Below, piece by piece: positions 62,308 through 64,000 of a DNA stretch of 64,000 nucleotides. The notes beneath the pieces are model-generated. The model saw only the letters and a program-made list of their open reading frames with translations, searched no databases and was not told the origin of the DNA. The position numbers and the translations under genes were made by a program. Every line of letters begins with the position of its first letter. The first letter of the stretch is position 1. Origin of the DNA: CBDIHP01 sp965279195 (lineage in GTDB: Bacteria > Planctomycetota > Planctomycetia > Isosphaerales > Isosphaeraceae); NCBI GenBank assembly GCA_965279195.1, contig CBDIHP010000044.1:271968-335967 (forward strand), given 5' to 3'.

Positions 62308-63189
62308 TCACTTCTTGGGCTTGGACTTGGCGGCGGCCGCCGGGGCCGCGGCGGGCTCGGGCTTGGCGGGTTTGGCGCCCTTGGCGGGGGCGGGCTCGGC
62401 GGCCTTGGCCGGCTTGGCGGCCTTGGCCGGCTTCTCGACCGGGACCGGCTTCGCCTTGGGATCGCTATCCGCCGATGTCGCGGCCTTGGCGGCCTTCTTG
62501 GCCGGGGGGTCGGCCGAGAGGACGACCTTGGCCGTCGGGCAGAACTTCTTCAGCTCGCAGGCCGGGCAGTTCGGCTCGCCGTCGACGCAGGTGTCGAGCG
62601 CCAGGCTGAGGACCAGCTCGCAGAACTCCGCCCCCTTGTTCTTGGCGACGGCCCGTTCGAGGCTGGCGCGGAGGGTCGCGGTGTCGGTCGCGGCGTCGGT
62701 CACGCCCAGGCGTTCGAGCGCCCGACGCATCGGGCCGTCGACGGGCATGCCGTGGCCGCCCAGGGCCAGGCGGATGACCGTGGCCATCACATAGTCGGAC
62801 TTGAGGGCGTCGTACTCTTCGAGGGACTTGGACGATTCCTTCAACGGCTTCTTGGCCAGGGCGTCGAGGGTGAAGCCGTAGGTCTTGTCGAAGAGCTGGC
62901 GGAGGAACCGGCGGATCGCCTGGGCGCGGGCCTCGGAGTCGGGCACGTTGCCGAGGGTCTCCTGGATCTCGGCGATCGCGCTGACGCGGACCTCGTTCCA
63001 GTCGAAGTAGTCGGACTTGAACTTCTCCAGGGTCGCCAGCGCGTCGGCCAGCGGTATGCCTTCGTGGCAGATGCCGAACACCACGGCCTCCAGCACGCTC
63101 AACTTGGCCGGGGGTTCCTCGACCTTGTAGCGTTTCTTGAGGAGCGTGTGGATCTCGCCGACCAGCTGCGATTTCGAGGGGTTCGCCAT
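62308..63189 (-). CDS. Endonuclease III-like protein with histone H1-like tail
   Basis: 293 residues. Residues 1-217 follow the HhH-GPD fold of DNA glycosylases: the catalytic Asp position is Asp151 (GMPVDGPMRRALERLGV), and Cys201, Cys208, Cys211 and Cys217 make the exact C-x6-C-x2-C-x5-C iron-sulfur loop of endonuclease III. The position of the catalytic Lys of endonuclease III appears to be Tyr133, and the glycine hairpin (GVGRKT) is not preserved (DALKSDYVM). Residues about 228-293 are made of KPAKAA/PAKG-type repeats ending KSKPKK, like a histone H1 tail, which should bind DNA without specificity. It may be a monofunctional glycosylase or a structural DNA-binding relative. Confidence 0.75.
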   Translation of the reverse strand: MANPSKSQLVGEIHTLLKKRYKVEEPPAKLSVLEAVVFGICHEGIPLADALATLEKFKSDYFDWNEVRVSAIAEIQETLGNVPDSEARAQAIRRFLRQLFDKTYGFTLDALAKKPLKESSKSLEEYDALKSDYVMATVIRLALGGHGMPVDGPMRRALERLGVTDAATDTATLRASLERAVAKNKGAEFCELVLSLALDTCVDGEPNCPACELKKFCPTAKVVLSADPPAKKAAKAATSADSDPKAKPVPVEKPAKAAKPAKAAEPAPAKGAKPAKPEPAAAPAAAAKSKPKK

Positions 63190-63269
63190 GGGAGTGGTGT
63201 CGTGGGCTGAGGGTGCGTCCGTGTTCTTGTCCGTTCGGTGATGCGGCTGGCCCGCCGGCGAGGGCTCAC

Positions 63270-63792
63270 TCAGGAAGGTCGGCTCTTCCCGGGCTCGTCC
63301 TCGGCCTCGACGTCATCTTCGTCTTCGTCTTCAACGTCCTCGTTCTCATCGTCGAGTTCCTCCTGATCCTCGTCGTCGAGTTCGTCGCCATCCAATTCCT
63401 CGTCAAGTGGATCGTCGACCGCCGGGTCCGCCTCGTCGTCGGCGGGCTCGCGGCCCGATGGCCTCGTCGATGAGCTTGGAGATCTCGAGCTGCTTCTTCA
63501 CGCCGTCGTCGCGCTTGAAGGCCAGGGCGGGGGTGAAGCGGGTCTGGAGCCGCGCCGCCACCTTGCGCTGGATGTAGCTGGCCGCGCTCTGGAGGCCCTT
63601 CATCGCCTGGGCCTGCTCCTGGGGCGAGCCCATGACGGTGACGAATACGGTGGCATTTCGAAGGTCGCCCGTGACCTCGGCGCCGAGGACGGTGATCCCT
63701 CGCACGCGGGGGTCGGCGACCTCGAAGAGGATCGCCGAGGAGACGACTTCTCGGATCGCCTCGGCGATGCGTAGGGTTCTGTGGGAAGGCAT
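63270..63792 (-). CDS. rbfA: Ribosome-binding factor A with frameshifted acidic tail
   Basis: The core from ATG 63792 is a full RbfA (about 115 residues): SHRTLRIAEAIREVVSSAIL, VADPRVRGITVLGAEVTGDL, NATVFVTVMGSPQEQAQAMK and a KH-type end VKKQLEISKLIDEAI. In the frame as given it then runs into an Arg/Gly-rich end and stops at 63403. In the neighbouring frame the same DNA encodes a continuous 60-residue tail made mostly of Asp and Glu (DDPLDEELDGDELDDEDQEE and similar) to the TGA at 63270-63272. One base less in the run GGGCCGCGAG (63441-63460 region) would join core and acidic tail. RbfA helps mature the 30S subunit; acidic tails occur in planctomycete members. Coordinates include the tail. 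Confidence 0.75.
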
Positions 63793-63871
63793 TGCGGGAC
63801 CTGGTTGCGACTCGTGTCGTGTCTTCTTTTTCGTTTTGTGCGGGGCGTCGCCGTCGCGGGCCGGCCGGCGT

Positions 63872-64000
63872 CTAGTGGTTCCGGGCGGTCTTGCGGAGGA
63901 TCTCGACCCGGGGGGTGCGCGGCCAGGGCGTCGAGGACGTGTTCGAGGACCTGGTTCGCCTCGGAGGTCTTCGCGGCGGCCGCGGCCACGAGCAGGGTCG
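63872..64000 (-). CDS. C-terminal end of probable DUF503 (YlxP-like) protein, frame disturbed
   Basis: Only the last 40-odd codons are present. The frame entering from the edge reads TLLVAAAAAKTSEANQVLEH and then VLDALAAHP, which fits the end of DUF503 proteins, encoded between infB and rbfA in many bacteria, as would be the case here. At the six-G run 63910-63915 the frame then goes wrong; with one base fewer it reads RVEILRKTARNH and stops at 63872-63874. Either a sequencing error in the homopolymer or a real frameshift. Confidence 0.5.
   Translation of the reverse strand, partial: RPCSWPRPPRRPPRRTRSSNTSSTPWPRTPRVEILRKTARNH

Overview
This is a high-G+C chromosomal segment that reads as a planctomycete, most likely from the Isosphaeraceae/Singulisphaera side of the phylum. 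The family markers are two DUF1559 genes, two DUF1080 genes, a Tat-exported Gfo/Idh/MocA oxidoreductase, a YfhO-type membrane protein, PPC and autotransporter/Ig-repeat surface proteins that begin with a LEPR-XLL-like N-terminus, and many small lipoproteins. The assignment rests on gene content only; no rRNA or tRNA gene was seen.

Layout. 1-3940: a VWA membrane protein (cut by the edge), an NHL-propeller lipoprotein, a DUF1559 gene broken by an in-frame TGA, and an MBL-fold hydrolase whose 3' end is duplicated beyond the broken gene. 4093-7346: a PfkB-like protein and two envelope proteins of unknown role. 7407-9285 (minus): small lipoprotein, pdxA and a histidine phosphatase. 9560-16165: a B12-type radical SAM protein, a Uma2 protein and two large polytopic membrane proteins. 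16283-24118 (minus): a 2611-residue surface protein with beta-strand repeats followed by 19 Ig-like repeats. 24630-29911: rpsO-pnp, then an NtrB/NtrC-like two-component pair. 30127-33999: a small zinc-ribbon membrane protein, Rieske and TPR genes, and mutL. 34082-43793: a PA0069-type radical SAM protein, lipoproteins, an intact DUF1559 gene, a Tat protein, a PPC protein and two convergent DUF1080 genes. 43828-48839: a DoxX-like protein and a tightly overlapping run of alpha/beta hydrolase, aroD-aroE fusion, aroK and prepilin peptidase, followed by a LapA-like gene. 48973-53393: a lipoprotein, hisH, hisA and an EF-G paralogue. 53661-60626: aldose epimerase, a sensor kinase and a three-glycosyltransferase cluster with a small coiled-coil protein. 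60703-64000 (minus): Gfo/Idh/MocA oxidoreductase, an endonuclease III-like protein with a histone H1-like tail, rbfA and the end of a probable DUF503 gene, the last two each showing a one-base frame disturbance.

The most striking signal is intergenic. At least eight gene borders carry pairs of imperfect palindromes in opposite orientation, each preceded by GTAG or GGAG. This is the architecture of REP/BIME elements mobilised by REP-associated tyrosine transposases (RAYTs). They fall into several sequence classes; some supply the TAG stop codon of the neighbouring gene, and some flank a single gene on both sides like a cassette. No RAYT gene lies in the window. One copy is cut exactly where the MBL-gene duplication begins, which ties the repeats to a local rearrangement.
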